A stretch of 64,000 nucleotides of DNA, taken from positions 186,001-250,000 of the forward strand of contig NZ_JBOJLM010000004.1 of NCBI RefSeq assembly GCF_050750585.1, written 5' to 3'. The position numbers and the translations under genes are program-made. Positions 1-8,518 of this stretch are shown here, one piece after another. The notes below the pieces were generated by a model. That model made no database searches, had not been told where the DNA came from, and was given only the letters and a program-made list of their open reading frames with translations. The stretch comes from Salinimicrobium sp050750585. GTDB taxonomy: Bacteria > Bacteroidota > Bacteroidia > Flavobacteriales > Flavobacteriaceae. The first letter of the stretch is position 1, and every line of letters starts with the position of its first letter.

Positions 1-1
1 A

Positions 2-766
2 TTATTCTCCTTAAGCCAGATGCCACCTGAAGCTTACCAGGGCTTTGCGAGGAAAAACAGGATATTTTTACATATTCAGAAAGGGCAGGAGCCTGCAATA
101 AAAATGGCCGATGACGCCTATGCAAGGCCACAAAAAGGCATCCTTATCACGGGGGAGAATAATGAGCAAATCATTTCCCTAATTGAAGAAAATGCTGAAA
201 AGATCATTTCAACCTTTAAAAAAACAGAACTTGCCGAGCAGCAGCGCCGCATCAAGAAATCCCTTAAAAGTGATGAAAAGCTTGAAGAGCAGCTTGGTGT
301 TTCTTTAAAATTCCCAACGGCATACCGTTATGCCAAGGAAACTGATGATTTTTTCTGGATCAGAAAAGATATTCCTACCGGCAGTATGGAAATTCTCGTG
401 TATGAAGTTCCCAGGCATGTAATCGAGAAAGATACCAACATAGTGGGCAACATTATTGAGATGCGTGATTCTATAGGAAAAGTACATATCCCTGGAAGAG
501 TGGATAATAGTTACATGGTAACTGAGTCGGCATATGCTCCCTATCTTTTTGAATCTCAAATTGACGGAAAATTTGCGTGGGAGTCTAAAGGGATCTGGGA
601 AGTAAAAGGAGATTTTATGGGAGGCCCTTTTATTAATTACGCTGTTCTGGATGAAGAAAATGACAGGTACGTAATTTTAGAAGGATTTGCGTTTTCACCA
701 TCGGCCCAAAAGAGGGAAAATATGATGGAGCTTGAGGCCATCCTCAAATCGGCAGAGATAAAATAA
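2..766 (+). CDS. DUF4837 family protein, 5' end cut by window edge
   Basis: The reading frame is open from base 2 (L-F-S-L-S-Q before the first ATG at 20), so the true N-terminus lies upstream of the window. About 254 residues are visible, against roughly 320-340 in full-length DUF4837 proteins, which are usually lipoproteins; the missing part would carry the signal peptide and lipobox. The visible part is hydrophilic, with the family-typical stretch around 'FFWIRKDIPTGSMEILVYEVP' residues and a C-terminal segment ending in a helix. Function is unknown. The gene ends before a bidirectional hairpin at 784-811. The family assignment rests on recognition of the sequence. Confidence 0.8.
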   Translation, partial: LFSLSQMPPEAYQGFARKNRIFLHIQKGQEPAIKMADDAYARPQKGILITGENNEQIISLIEENAEKIISTFKKTELAEQQRRIKKSLKSDEKLEEQLGVSLKFPTAYRYAKETDDFFWIRKDIPTGSMEILVYEVPRHVIEKDTNIVGNIIEMRDSIGKVHIPGRVDNSYMVTESAYAPYLFESQIDGKFAWESKGIWEVKGDFMGGPFINYAVLDEENDRYVILEGFAFSPSAQKRENMMELEAILKSAEIK

Positions 767-783
767 CCAATAAGGTAGAAAAT

Positions 784-811
784 AAAAAACCCAACGTAAG
801 TTGGGTTTTTT
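784..811. terminator. Bidirectional terminator between DUF4837 gene and tatA
   Basis: A 12-bp perfect stem (AAAAAACCCAAC at 784-795, GTTGGGTTTTTT at 800-811) with a GTAA loop. A-run and T-run flank both sides, so it can end transcription from the two convergent genes. Confidence 0.9.
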
Positions 812-829
812 ATTCTATTGAAAGAAAAA

Positions 830-1027
830 TTATAATCTCTTTTTGTCCTCTTCGGGTTTGCTGGCAGGAGTATCATCTTTTGAAGCGTCTTTAAATTCTT
901 TAATTCCGCTACCCAATCCTCTCATCAGTTCAGGGATCTTTCTTCCTCCAAACAACAACAACACAACGATCACAATTAATATGATTTGTGGTGCTCCAAT
1001 CTGCAATGGTATAAAAACTGCACTCAT
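830..1027 (-). CDS. tatA: Sec-independent protein translocase subunit TatA/TatB-like
   Basis: A 65-residue protein starting at the ATG complementary to 1025-1027 (MSAVFIPLQIG...). It has a single N-terminal membrane helix (about residues 9-25) preceded by a G-A-P-Q segment. This is followed by the hinge F-G-G-R-K-I-P-E-L and an amphipathic helix (RGLGSGIKEFKDA), then an acidic/lysine-rich tail. This is the standard TatA architecture for the twin-arginine export pore. In many flavobacteria it lies next to the M23 peptidase and GH3 genes, as here. TatC is not in the window. TatA and TatB cannot be firmly separated at this length, but the short size favours TatA. Confidence 0.92.
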   Translation of the reverse strand: MSAVFIPLQIGAPQIILIVIVVLLLFGGRKIPELMRGLGSGIKEFKDASKDDTPASKPEEDKKRL

Positions 1028-1114
1028 AATAATCAATTTAATGTTGCAAAGTTAGTAATAAAACTTTAATCCATTTGTTTATGAGGGTATAAAACCTCTG
1101 TAAATATCTTTATA

Positions 1115-1122
1115 TATCTTTG
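1115..1122 (+). promoter_or_regulatory. Bacteroidota -7 box upstream of M23 peptidase
   Basis: TATCTTTG matches the TAnnTTTG -7 consensus and lies 15 bp before the ATG at 1138. No clear -33 TTTG is seen at normal spacing. Confidence 0.45.
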
Positions 1123-1137
1123 CCTAAGGCATTAAAT

Positions 1138-2007
1138 ATGACAAAGAACACCGAACATAAAAGAAATTTCAGGCAAAAGCTCCTGCATAAATACCGGCTT
1201 GTTATTCTCAATGAAGACACTTTTGAAGAAAAACTGTCTTTTAAACTTACCCGCCTTAATGTGTTTGTGGTAGCAACCCTTTCAGCAATTCTGCTAATTG
1301 CGGGCACAACAGTGCTTATTGCCTTTACCGGGCTAAGAGAGTACATTCCAGGGTATTCGTCAACCGAACTGCAACAAAGAGCTTTGCATCTTGCCTATAA
1401 AACTGATTCCCTCCAGACTGTGGTGGAATTAAATAACCAATACCTGGCATCTATAAAACGCGTACTCTCTGGAGATGTTAAACCTGCGGAGTTCAACAGA
1501 GATTCGCTAATGGAAGCTCACCGGTTAAGCGCAGATGAGGTAGACTTAAAACCTTCAAAGGAAGATAGCCTGCTCCGGGAAACAGTAGTGCAGGAAGACA
1601 AGTATAATTTTCTTGAGACCGCTACCAGCCGTGCCAACTACGCATTATTTCCGCCTCTAAAAGGGCCTTTTTCAGAAGGATATAATATTAAGGATAAACA
1701 TTTTGGGGTAGACATTGTAGCGTCACATAACGCTCCTGTAAAAGCTGTAGCCGATGGTACTGTCATTTTTTCGGGATGGACTGCAGAGACAGGGAACGTC
1801 ATTATTATAGAACACAGCTATGGTCTTATCTCTATTTACAAACACAACTCTTCACTCACTAAAGAGCAGGGAGACAGGGTGCTTAAAGGAGAAGTGGTGG
1901 CAACAGCAGGTTCTACGGGTGAGTATTCTACCGGCCCGCACCTGCATTTTGAACTCTGGAGCGAAGGACGCCCTGTAAACCCCACAGATTTTATAGATTT
2001 TGAATAA
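1138..2007 (+). CDS. M23 family metallopeptidase, membrane-anchored
   Basis: Start taken at ATG 1138 (MTKNTEHKRNF), because the in-frame TTG at 1120 falls inside a -7 promoter box. The protein is 289 residues. A cytoplasmic basic N-terminus (about 40 residues) precedes one membrane helix (about 42-64), a periplasmic linker and a C-terminal LytM domain. Both zinc-binding motifs are intact: H-F-G-V-D at about 188-192 and H-L-H-F-E starting at about 268. It should therefore be an active peptidoglycan endopeptidase, or an activator acting in the periplasm. It contrasts with the degenerate M23 protein at 36576. The GH3 gene follows after 5 bp, which suggests co-transcription. Confidence 0.93.
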   Translation: MTKNTEHKRNFRQKLLHKYRLVILNEDTFEEKLSFKLTRLNVFVVATLSAILLIAGTTVLIAFTGLREYIPGYSSTELQQRALHLAYKTDSLQTVVELNNQYLASIKRVLSGDVKPAEFNRDSLMEAHRLSADEVDLKPSKEDSLLRETVVQEDKYNFLETATSRANYALFPPLKGPFSEGYNIKDKHFGVDIVASHNAPVKAVADGTVIFSGWTAETGNVIIIEHSYGLISIYKHNSSLTKEQGDRVLKGEVVATAGSTGEYSTGPHLHFELWSEGRPVNPTDFIDFE

Positions 2008-2012
2008 AAGGT

Positions 2013-3515
2013 ATGTCAGTAAAATCAATTGCAGCTAAAATATTCGCAGCTTACATTCGGCGCCAAATCAATTCCTGGGCAACTAAACCAGTAGAGACCC
2101 AAAAAAGGGTTTTTGAGCAGCTCTTAAAAAAGGCGGCGGATACCGAATTTGGAAAAGATCACGGATTTAAGAACATCTCCAGCTACCGCGAGTATGCCGC
2201 TCGTGTGCCTGTAAGAGATTATGAAGAGCTAAAACCTTATGTAGAAAAGGTGGTTGCGGGCGAGAAAGATATTCTTTGGCCGGGCAAACCTATCTACTTT
2301 GCCAAGACCTCGGGTACTACCAGTGGGGCGAAATATATTCCGTTGACTAAAGAATCTATGCCCACACATATAGATGCAGCACGAAATGCCATTTTGTGCT
2401 ACATCAATGATACCGGGAAAGCCGATTTTGTAGATGGAAAAATGATCTTTCTCCAGGGGAGCCCCGAACTTGATGAGAAAAACGGTGTGAAACTGGGCAG
2501 GCTCTCCGGAATTGCAGCACATTATGTTCCAGGTTACCTGCAACGCAACAGAATGCCTTCCTGGGAGACAAATACTATTGAAGACTGGGAAACAAAGGTG
2601 GAAGCTATAGTAGGTGAAACTGTAAAGGAAGATATGACCGTTATTAGCGGGATTCCTTCCTGGGTACAAATGTATTTTGAAAGACTACAGGCACGCACAG
2701 GAAAGAAGGTGGGAGATATCTTCCCTAATTTCAACCTTTTCATTTACGGCGGTGTCAACTTTGAACCTTACCGTGCAAAATTTGAAAGTCTGATTGGCCG
2801 AAGGGTGGACAGTATTGAACTTTTTCCTGCTTCAGAAGGCTTTTTTGCATATCAGGACAGGCAGGATGAAAAAGGTATGTTACTACTACTTGATTCAGGC
2901 ATCTTCTATGAGTTTATTAAGGCTGATGAATTCTATTCTGAAAATCCGCGGCGATATACCATTGGGGAAGTGGAGCTGGGAATTAACTACGTGATGATCA
3001 TTTCTACTACTGCAGGGTTGTGGGCGTACAATCTGGGTGATACCATTCAGTTCACCTCTCTCGCGCCTTACAGGGTGATAGTTTCAGGGAGGATTAAGCA
3101 TTTTATTTCGGCTTTTGGAGAGCACGTTATTGCCAAGGAAGTGGAGCAGGCCATGCAGGAAGCCACGGCAGGCACAGGTATCCAGATCACCGAGTTCACC
3201 GTGGCACCACAAATCACTCCCGAAGGAGATCAACTGCCGTACCACGAATGGTTTATTGAATTTGAGGAAGAACCCAAAGATTTAGGTACTTTTGCAGTAG
3301 CATTAGATAAATCTCTTCAGCAGCAAAACTCCTATTATCTGGATTTGATAGAAGGCAAGATCCTTCAGCAATTAAAAATCAACCCCGTTCCCACAAATGG
3401 CTTTCAGCATTATATGAAGTCCATTGGAAAACTGGGCGGGCAAAACAAACTACCAAGACTATCTAACGATCGTAAGATTGCCGAAGTTTTGGAAAATATA
3501 AAAAACAGCAAATAA
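2013..3515 (+). CDS. GH3 auxin-responsive promoter family protein (acyl-adenylating enzyme)
   Basis: A 500-residue protein of the GH3 family, related to plant acyl-acid amido synthetases of the ANL (adenylate-forming) superfamily. The phosphate-binding loop T-S-G-T-T-S-G-A-K-Y-I-P is at about residues 99-110, followed by family-typical blocks (YGGVNFEPYR, LFPASEGF, Y-N-L-G-D). Homologues are common in Bacteroidota, but their substrate is unknown; ligation of an amino acid to a carboxylate is inferred from the family. It sits tightly between the M23 peptidase and DUF6909 (3-bp gap), so the three probably form one transcription unit. Confidence 0.88.
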   Translation: MSVKSIAAKIFAAYIRRQINSWATKPVETQKRVFEQLLKKAADTEFGKDHGFKNISSYREYAARVPVRDYEELKPYVEKVVAGEKDILWPGKPIYFAKTSGTTSGAKYIPLTKESMPTHIDAARNAILCYINDTGKADFVDGKMIFLQGSPELDEKNGVKLGRLSGIAAHYVPGYLQRNRMPSWETNTIEDWETKVEAIVGETVKEDMTVISGIPSWVQMYFERLQARTGKKVGDIFPNFNLFIYGGVNFEPYRAKFESLIGRRVDSIELFPASEGFFAYQDRQDEKGMLLLLDSGIFYEFIKADEFYSENPRRYTIGEVELGINYVMIISTTAGLWAYNLGDTIQFTSLAPYRVIVSGRIKHFISAFGEHVIAKEVEQAMQEATAGTGIQITEFTVAPQITPEGDQLPYHEWFIEFEEEPKDLGTFAVALDKSLQQQNSYYLDLIEGKILQQLKINPVPTNGFQHYMKSIGKLGGQNKLPRLSNDRKIAEVLENIKNSK

Positions 3516-3518
3516 ATT

Positions 3519-5255
3519 ATGGGTAATTTAAAATTACAGGGACGTACAAGAGCACAGGAAAGCTCCAACGCTATAGAACGCATGTATATTACTATGCGTC
3601 ACCTCTTTAACAGGGGGTTCTATAAGCCCATGGGAGTTTCGGGGGAAACCCTGCGCGAAGCTCTTTTAATTCTTCGTCCCGAAATATATGGCTCTGTAGC
3701 CGAAGAAAAAGTTGAGCTTAACGGACTTCTGTACGTCATGGACAGGCTTCCGCTTGGCCTTGAAGAATGTCGCTTCATCAACCTCACCAGCGATGAAGGT
3801 TACGGTAATTCTCACTTTAAACCTATCGTTCCTCCAAAAAGGCGCAGAAACTGCTACAGGATCGATGAGGAGCAAATGAATATTGAGATCACCCGCGGGC
3901 GTTCAGAAATTTATGATATTCTTACTCACCTCACTTTCCTTTTTATCGAATCTCACAAGATCATGAGACGGGTGCTTATTGATGAAGAAGGAGAAGTATC
4001 GCGTGACTGGCAAAAGCTGGAGGTTGCGGTGACTCAAAAGGAACCTTTAACCCAGGCGCAGCGTGAAGTTGCACTTACTCACACGGCTAATATTCTTGGC
4101 CGTACCTTTAGGGAAGTGACCACTATTTATCCCCTTTTTAGCACCTCAACCAGTCCCGAGAGATTTTTGCATATCATTTATTACCTGGGGAAACTGGCGT
4201 TAGATGAAATGCTCAACAACAACAAACGTATCGTGACCTTTAGCCCTGTGCTTAGAGAACGCCTGGGACATCACATTCACGGGGAAATTTGGGCAAATAA
4301 GGTAAAGGAAGTTCTCCTGGAGAAAAACCTGATGAACCGTCCTTTGCACATTATAAGTGCAAACATGCACAGCGTGATGAATACGCTTTATGCTTCGGAA
4401 GCTTTAAAACCTGAGCTCAAGAAAAAATCCCTCTTCGGAATCTATGAAGATCTTAGTAACAATGCCAATGGGCAGCTAAGAATGAAAGTGATGAAAAATG
4501 CTGTTGCTGAAGGAATGGTCTTTATTGAAGATACCAGTGGTGCCAACATTGATGTACAGGTTTTTGATAGCGCCAGGATGTCGTTGGTAGATCCAAAATT
4601 CAAGAATGGTAGTAAGGTAAAGGATGAAGATAAGCCGGTGATCATGGTTATGGATTACGCTTTTGGAGAGCAGGCTTACGAAACCATGGATGAAATGCTG
4701 AAGCCTTACCAGTCCGAACACGGTAATATTCACCTGAATGTAGCCTCAATCTCTATCATGGGGAAAGCCGGAATTCTTGTAGGGGGTAAGGGTGATATCA
4801 TGATCCCAACCGCACACCTTTTTGAAGGTACAGCTGATAATTATCCTTTTCACAATGAACTTTCCAAAGAAGACCTTGAAGGGCAAGGAATCCACGTGTG
4901 CGATGGTTCTATGATCACTGTTTTAGGAACTTCCCTTCAAAACAAAGACATCCTAAAGTTTTTCCACGAATCTACATGGAACGTAGTGGGGCTGGAGATG
5001 GAAGGTGCGCATTACCAAAAGGCTGTACAGGCTGCGGCAAGGTTAAGAAAAAACATCAGTGAAGATGTTAAGGTAAGATATGCTTATTATGCATCAGATA
5101 ACCCGCTGGAAACAGGAAGTACTTTGGCTTCAGGCGGACTTGGAACTACCGGCGTAAAACCGACCTATCTTATTACTGAAAAAATACTGGAACAAATTTT
5201 CGAAGTTCCGAAGGTATCCGAAAAAGAGAAAGAACCTAAAAAAGAGAAAGCATAA
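3519..5255 (+). CDS. DUF6909 family protein with nucleoside-phosphorylase-like C-terminal half
   Basis: A 578-residue soluble protein without a signal peptide. The N-terminal half (to about 300) is helical and specific to this family. The C-terminal half resembles the purine nucleoside phosphorylase/uridine phosphorylase fold: a glycine-rich block (G-K-A-G-I-L-V-G-G-K-G-D-I-M-I-P), a segment with T-V-L-G-T, and G-L-E-M-E-G-A at 491-497, like the ribose-binding Met-Glu motif of that superfamily. The last 15 residues are a Lys/Glu-rich tail. Function is not established. It is followed directly (0 bp) by rfbB. The DUF name is from recall and the fold suggestion is inference. Confidence 0.75.
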   Translation: MGNLKLQGRTRAQESSNAIERMYITMRHLFNRGFYKPMGVSGETLREALLILRPEIYGSVAEEKVELNGLLYVMDRLPLGLEECRFINLTSDEGYGNSHFKPIVPPKRRRNCYRIDEEQMNIEITRGRSEIYDILTHLTFLFIESHKIMRRVLIDEEGEVSRDWQKLEVAVTQKEPLTQAQREVALTHTANILGRTFREVTTIYPLFSTSTSPERFLHIIYYLGKLALDEMLNNNKRIVTFSPVLRERLGHHIHGEIWANKVKEVLLEKNLMNRPLHIISANMHSVMNTLYASEALKPELKKKSLFGIYEDLSNNANGQLRMKVMKNAVAEGMVFIEDTSGANIDVQVFDSARMSLVDPKFKNGSKVKDEDKPVIMVMDYAFGEQAYETMDEMLKPYQSEHGNIHLNVASISIMGKAGILVGGKGDIMIPTAHLFEGTADNYPFHNELSKEDLEGQGIHVCDGSMITVLGTSLQNKDILKFFHESTWNVVGLEMEGAHYQKAVQAAARLRKNISEDVKVRYAYYASDNPLETGSTLASGGLGTTGVKPTYLITEKILEQIFEVPKVSEKEKEPKKEKA

Positions 5256-6275
5256 ATGAACGATAAACAATACACTCTGGTTACAGGTGGAGCCGGTTTT
5301 ATAGGTTCCAATTATATCAATCTTTTTATTCAGGATAAAGATACTCACATAGTCAACCTAGATCTGCTCACCTATGCCGGAAGTCTCGACAACCTGGAAG
5401 TAGACGGGCAGGAGAATTATACTTTCGTAAAAGGGGATATTAGAGACAAGGAGCTGGTAAAAAATCTCTTCGAAAAATACCATTTTTCGAGGGTGATAAA
5501 TTTTGCAGCCGAATCTCATGTAGATAATTCTATTCTGAATCCTGCGGCCTTCGTTGAAACAAACATCAATGGAACCTTCAACCTTTTGCAAACTGCCTAT
5601 AATCTTTGGATGGATGGCCCATTTGAACTGAAGGAAGAGTACAGCGACGCTAAATTCCTTCACGTATCAACCGATGAGGTCTATGGCACATTGGGAGCTG
5701 AAGGATTGTTTACAGAAGAAACTCCGTATGCGCCAAATAGTCCGTATTCGGCTTCAAAAGCAGCTTCAGATTTTTTGGTTCGCAGTTATTTCCATACCTA
5801 TGGAATGCCTGTTTTAACAACCAACTGCTCTAATAATTACGGACCTCATCAACACGATGAAAAACTGATTCCTACTATTATTCGAACAGCCCTAAAAGAA
5901 GAACCTATTCCCATTTATGGAGACGGCAAGAATGTGAGGGACTGGTTATACGTTTTAGATCATTGCAAAGGCATCAACCTGGTACTCAAAAATGGCAAAT
6001 TTGGAGAGACTTATAATATTGGTGGCCGCAATGAACGGGAGAACATTTACATTGCCCAGAAGATTTCTGAAATTCTTGATAAACTGGTTCCTCGTGAAAA
6101 CGGCGAAAGTTACACCCAGCTAATCACTTTTGTGAAAGACAGGCCGGGGCACGACCAGCGTTATGCTATAGATGCTACAAAACTTGAATCACAACTGGGT
6201 TGGAAAGCCGATGAGAACTTTGAATCGGGTATAGAAAAAACGGTACGTTGGTACCTGGAAAAATACAGGGCATGA
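5256..6275 (+). CDS. rfbB: dTDP-glucose 4,6-dehydratase
   Basis: A 339-residue extended short-chain dehydrogenase. It has an N-terminal NAD-binding T-G-G-A-G-F-I-G-S-N, the dehydratase block H-V-S-T-D-E-V-Y-G, and the catalytic pair Y164-x-x-x-K168 (YSASK). The substrate-binding stretch N-N-Y-G-P-H-Q-H-D-E-K-L-I-P is characteristic of RfbB/RmlB. It converts dTDP-glucose to dTDP-4-keto-6-deoxyglucose, step two of dTDP-L-rhamnose synthesis. It is the first gene of an rfbB-A-C-D run. Its stop overlaps the rfbA start (ATGA). The palindrome-like CGAAAAATACCATTTTTCG at 5471-5489 lies inside this gene. Confidence 0.97.
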   Translation: MNDKQYTLVTGGAGFIGSNYINLFIQDKDTHIVNLDLLTYAGSLDNLEVDGQENYTFVKGDIRDKELVKNLFEKYHFSRVINFAAESHVDNSILNPAAFVETNINGTFNLLQTAYNLWMDGPFELKEEYSDAKFLHVSTDEVYGTLGAEGLFTEETPYAPNSPYSASKAASDFLVRSYFHTYGMPVLTTNCSNNYGPHQHDEKLIPTIIRTALKEEPIPIYGDGKNVRDWLYVLDHCKGINLVLKNGKFGETYNIGGRNERENIYIAQKISEILDKLVPRENGESYTQLITFVKDRPGHDQRYAIDATKLESQLGWKADENFESGIEKTVRWYLEKYRA

Positions 6276-7129
6276 AAGGCATAATACTGGCAGGAGGATC
6301 GGGAACAAGACTTCACCCTTTAACGCTTGCGGTGAGCAAGCAGTTAATGCCGGTGTATGATAAGCCTATGATCTATTATCCGCTCTCCACTTTGATGATG
6401 GCAGGAATTAGGGAGATCCTCATAATTTCCACTCCCAAAGATCTGCCTTTGTTCAGGGAGCTGTTGGGAGATGGAAGCCGGTATGGATGCGAATTTCAAT
6501 ACGCAGTGCAGGATGAGCCGAGGGGACTTGCCGAAGCCTTTATCATTGGAGCCGATTTTATTGGTAATGATAAAGTCGCTCTTATTCTGGGAGATAATAT
6601 TTTTTATGGTTCGGGACTTGATAAACTGCTGCAAAGCAATAGTGATCCCAATGGCGGAATGATCTTCGCCTATCACGTGCATGACCCAAATCGCTATGGG
6701 GTTGTTGATTTTGACGAGACAGGAAAAGTAATTTCTATTGAAGAAAAACCCGTTTCTCCCAGGTCAAATTTTGCGGTTCCGGGAATTTATTTCTACGATA
6801 ATGAAGTGGTAGAGATCGCCAGGGGCATAAAACCTTCAGGAAGGGCAGAACTTGAGATCACCGACGTGAACAACAATTACCTCAAAAAAGGGAAGTTACA
6901 GGTGAGCATTCTGGATAAAGGTACGGCCTGGCTCGATACCGGCACCTTTGATTCCCTGATGAAAGCTTCACAATTTGTGCAGGTCATTGAAGAACGACAG
7001 GGATTGAAGATAGGGGCAATAGAAGAAACCGCCTATAATATGGGCTATATAGATAAACAGCAGCTGCATAAGCTGGCCCAGCCTCTTTTAAAAAGCGGGT
7101 ACGGTGAATACCTTTTACAATTAGATTAA
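6272..7129 (+). CDS. rfbA: Glucose-1-phosphate thymidylyltransferase
   Basis: A 285-residue nucleotidyltransferase starting at ATG 6272, which overlaps the rfbB stop as ATGA. Signature G-G-S-G-T-R-L-H-P at residues 8-16, followed by K-Q-L-M-P-V-Y-D-K-P-M, then D-N-I-F-Y-G and E-E-K-P. These are the nucleotide- and sugar-binding motifs of RmlA. It makes dTDP-glucose from glucose-1-phosphate and dTTP, the first step of the rhamnose pathway whose remaining three enzymes surround it. Its length is normal for RmlA. A longer in-frame start at 6248 exists but would overlap rfbB by 28 bp and is less likely. Confidence 0.97.
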   Translation: MKGIILAGGSGTRLHPLTLAVSKQLMPVYDKPMIYYPLSTLMMAGIREILIISTPKDLPLFRELLGDGSRYGCEFQYAVQDEPRGLAEAFIIGADFIGNDKVALILGDNIFYGSGLDKLLQSNSDPNGGMIFAYHVHDPNRYGVVDFDETGKVISIEEKPVSPRSNFAVPGIYFYDNEVVEIARGIKPSGRAELEITDVNNNYLKKGKLQVSILDKGTAWLDTGTFDSLMKASQFVQVIEERQGLKIGAIEETAYNMGYIDKQQLHKLAQPLLKSGYGEYLLQLD

Positions 7130-7130
7130 T

Positions 7131-7679
7131 ATGTTAGAAATTGAACAGACTCCTTTAAAAGATTGTTTTTTGCTGAAACCTACAGTTTTTCGCGATCACC
7201 GCGGCACGTTTCTGGAAAGCTTCAGCCAAAGGAGATTTGAAGAGGTAACAGGCCTGGAAATGGAGTTTGTGCAGGACAATCAATCATCTTCCAAAAAAGG
7301 TGTTTTGAGAGGCCTTCATTTTCAGAAGGGAAAATATGCGCAGTCAAAATTGGTGAGAACAGTGGTGGGGAAGGTACTGGATGTTGTAGTAGACCTTCGC
7401 CCTGATTCTCCAACATACAAAAAGTCATTTAAAGCAGTTCTAAGCGACGAAAACCACCATCAGCTCTTTGTGCCTGCCGGTTTTGCCCACGGCTTTCTCA
7501 CGCTGTCTGAAATGTCGGTTTTTGCATATAAATGTGATCAGTATTTTAATAAGGAAGCAGATGCTGGGGTTTATTACAACGATCCTGCTTTCAACATTGA
7601 TTGGGAGTTCCCCCAGGATAAACTTATTCTTTCAGAAAAAGATGCTAATCTTCCAACTTTTGAAGAATTGGGCCTATGA
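7131..7679 (+). CDS. rfbC: dTDP-4-dehydrorhamnose 3,5-epimerase
   Basis: A 182-residue RmlC cupin. It shows F-R-D-H-R-G-T-F-L-E-S-F near the N-terminus, Q-D-N-Q-S-S-S followed by L-R-G-L-H-F-Q (catalytic His region), V-V-V-D-L-R and F-V-P-A-G-F-A-H-G-F. It epimerises C3 and C5 of dTDP-4-keto-6-deoxyglucose. It starts 1 bp after rfbA, and its TGA overlaps the rfbD ATG (ATGA), so the four genes are translationally coupled. Confidence 0.97.
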   Translation: MLEIEQTPLKDCFLLKPTVFRDHRGTFLESFSQRRFEEVTGLEMEFVQDNQSSSKKGVLRGLHFQKGKYAQSKLVRTVVGKVLDVVVDLRPDSPTYKKSFKAVLSDENHHQLFVPAGFAHGFLTLSEMSVFAYKCDQYFNKEADAGVYYNDPAFNIDWEFPQDKLILSEKDANLPTFEELGL

Positions 7680-8518
7680 AGATTTTAATTACCGGTGCAG
7701 GAGGACAGTTGGGAAAATGCTTTAAAGAGGCTTCCCTCAAATACCCGAACCTCAATTTTACTTTCACAACCTCCAGCGATCTCGATCTTTCACAATTTGC
7801 AGTTGTGGGAGCCTTTATGCGCAGGGAAAAGTTTGACATCTGCATGAATTGTGCTGCCTACACAAACGTGGAGCAGGCAGAGAAGGAGCAGGAAATGGCT
7901 TATCTAGTTAATGCGGAAAGTGTGAGAAATTTGGCAAGAGACTGTGAGGAAACCGGCTGTACCCTTATCCATATTTCTACAGATTATGTCTTTAATGGAA
8001 AGAAAGATTCTCCATATATTGAAGAAGACGCCACAGATCCCCTGAATGTTTACGGGGCATCAAAGTTGCTGGGTGAGCAGTACATTCAGGAGGCTATAAA
8101 CCGGTATCTCATTTTCAGGACTTCATGGCTGTATTCGGAAATTGGAAAGAATTTTTTCAGCACAATAAAACAAAAGGCCCAGGCAGGCGAAACATTAAAC
8201 ATTACAACTTCCCAAAAAGGAACACCAACTAATGCTCATGATCTGGCAACTTTTATCCTGAATATCATCGCCGAAAAAAAGATAAAATTTGGATTATATC
8301 ATTACAGCAATCTGGGAGAGGCTACCTGGTTTGACTTTGCTAAAGAAATTCTTGAGATAACCGGTTCCGATGCAGAGTTGATTGAAAACAATGACTACCA
8401 GACATTAGCCGTGAGGCCGTCTTACAGTGTACTGAATAAAGAAAAGGTACAACAGGTCTTTGACCTGCCTATTCTTCACTGGAAGGAGAGCTTAAAGAAG
8501 CTCTATCAAAAGTTGTAA
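7676..8518 (+). CDS. rfbD: dTDP-4-dehydrorhamnose reductase
   Basis: A 280-residue short-chain dehydrogenase of the RmlD type: N-terminal G-A-G-G-Q-L-G-K, S-T-D-Y-V-F-N-G, Y-G-A-S-K-L-L-G-E (catalytic Tyr/Lys), and R-T-S-W-L-Y. It reduces the keto sugar to dTDP-L-rhamnose, completing the pathway encoded by the preceding three genes. The product likely feeds a surface polysaccharide or glycoprotein glycan. Its 3' end overlaps the convergent SRPBCC gene by 13 bp and there is no terminator hairpin between them. Confidence 0.97.
   Translation: MKILITGAGGQLGKCFKEASLKYPNLNFTFTTSSDLDLSQFAVVGAFMRREKFDICMNCAAYTNVEQAEKEQEMAYLVNAESVRNLARDCEETGCTLIHISTDYVFNGKKDSPYIEEDATDPLNVYGASKLLGEQYIQEAINRYLIFRTSWLYSEIGKNFFSTIKQKAQAGETLNITTSQKGTPTNAHDLATFILNIIAEKKIKFGLYHYSNLGEATWFDFAKEILEITGSDAELIENNDYQTLAVRPSYSVLNKEKVQQVFDLPILHWKESLKKLYQKL

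Noticed and set aside
2229..2669. Open frame of 146 codons opposite the GH3 gene
   Set aside because: The GH3 family match on the plus strand covers the region; the antisense translation has no recognisable features.
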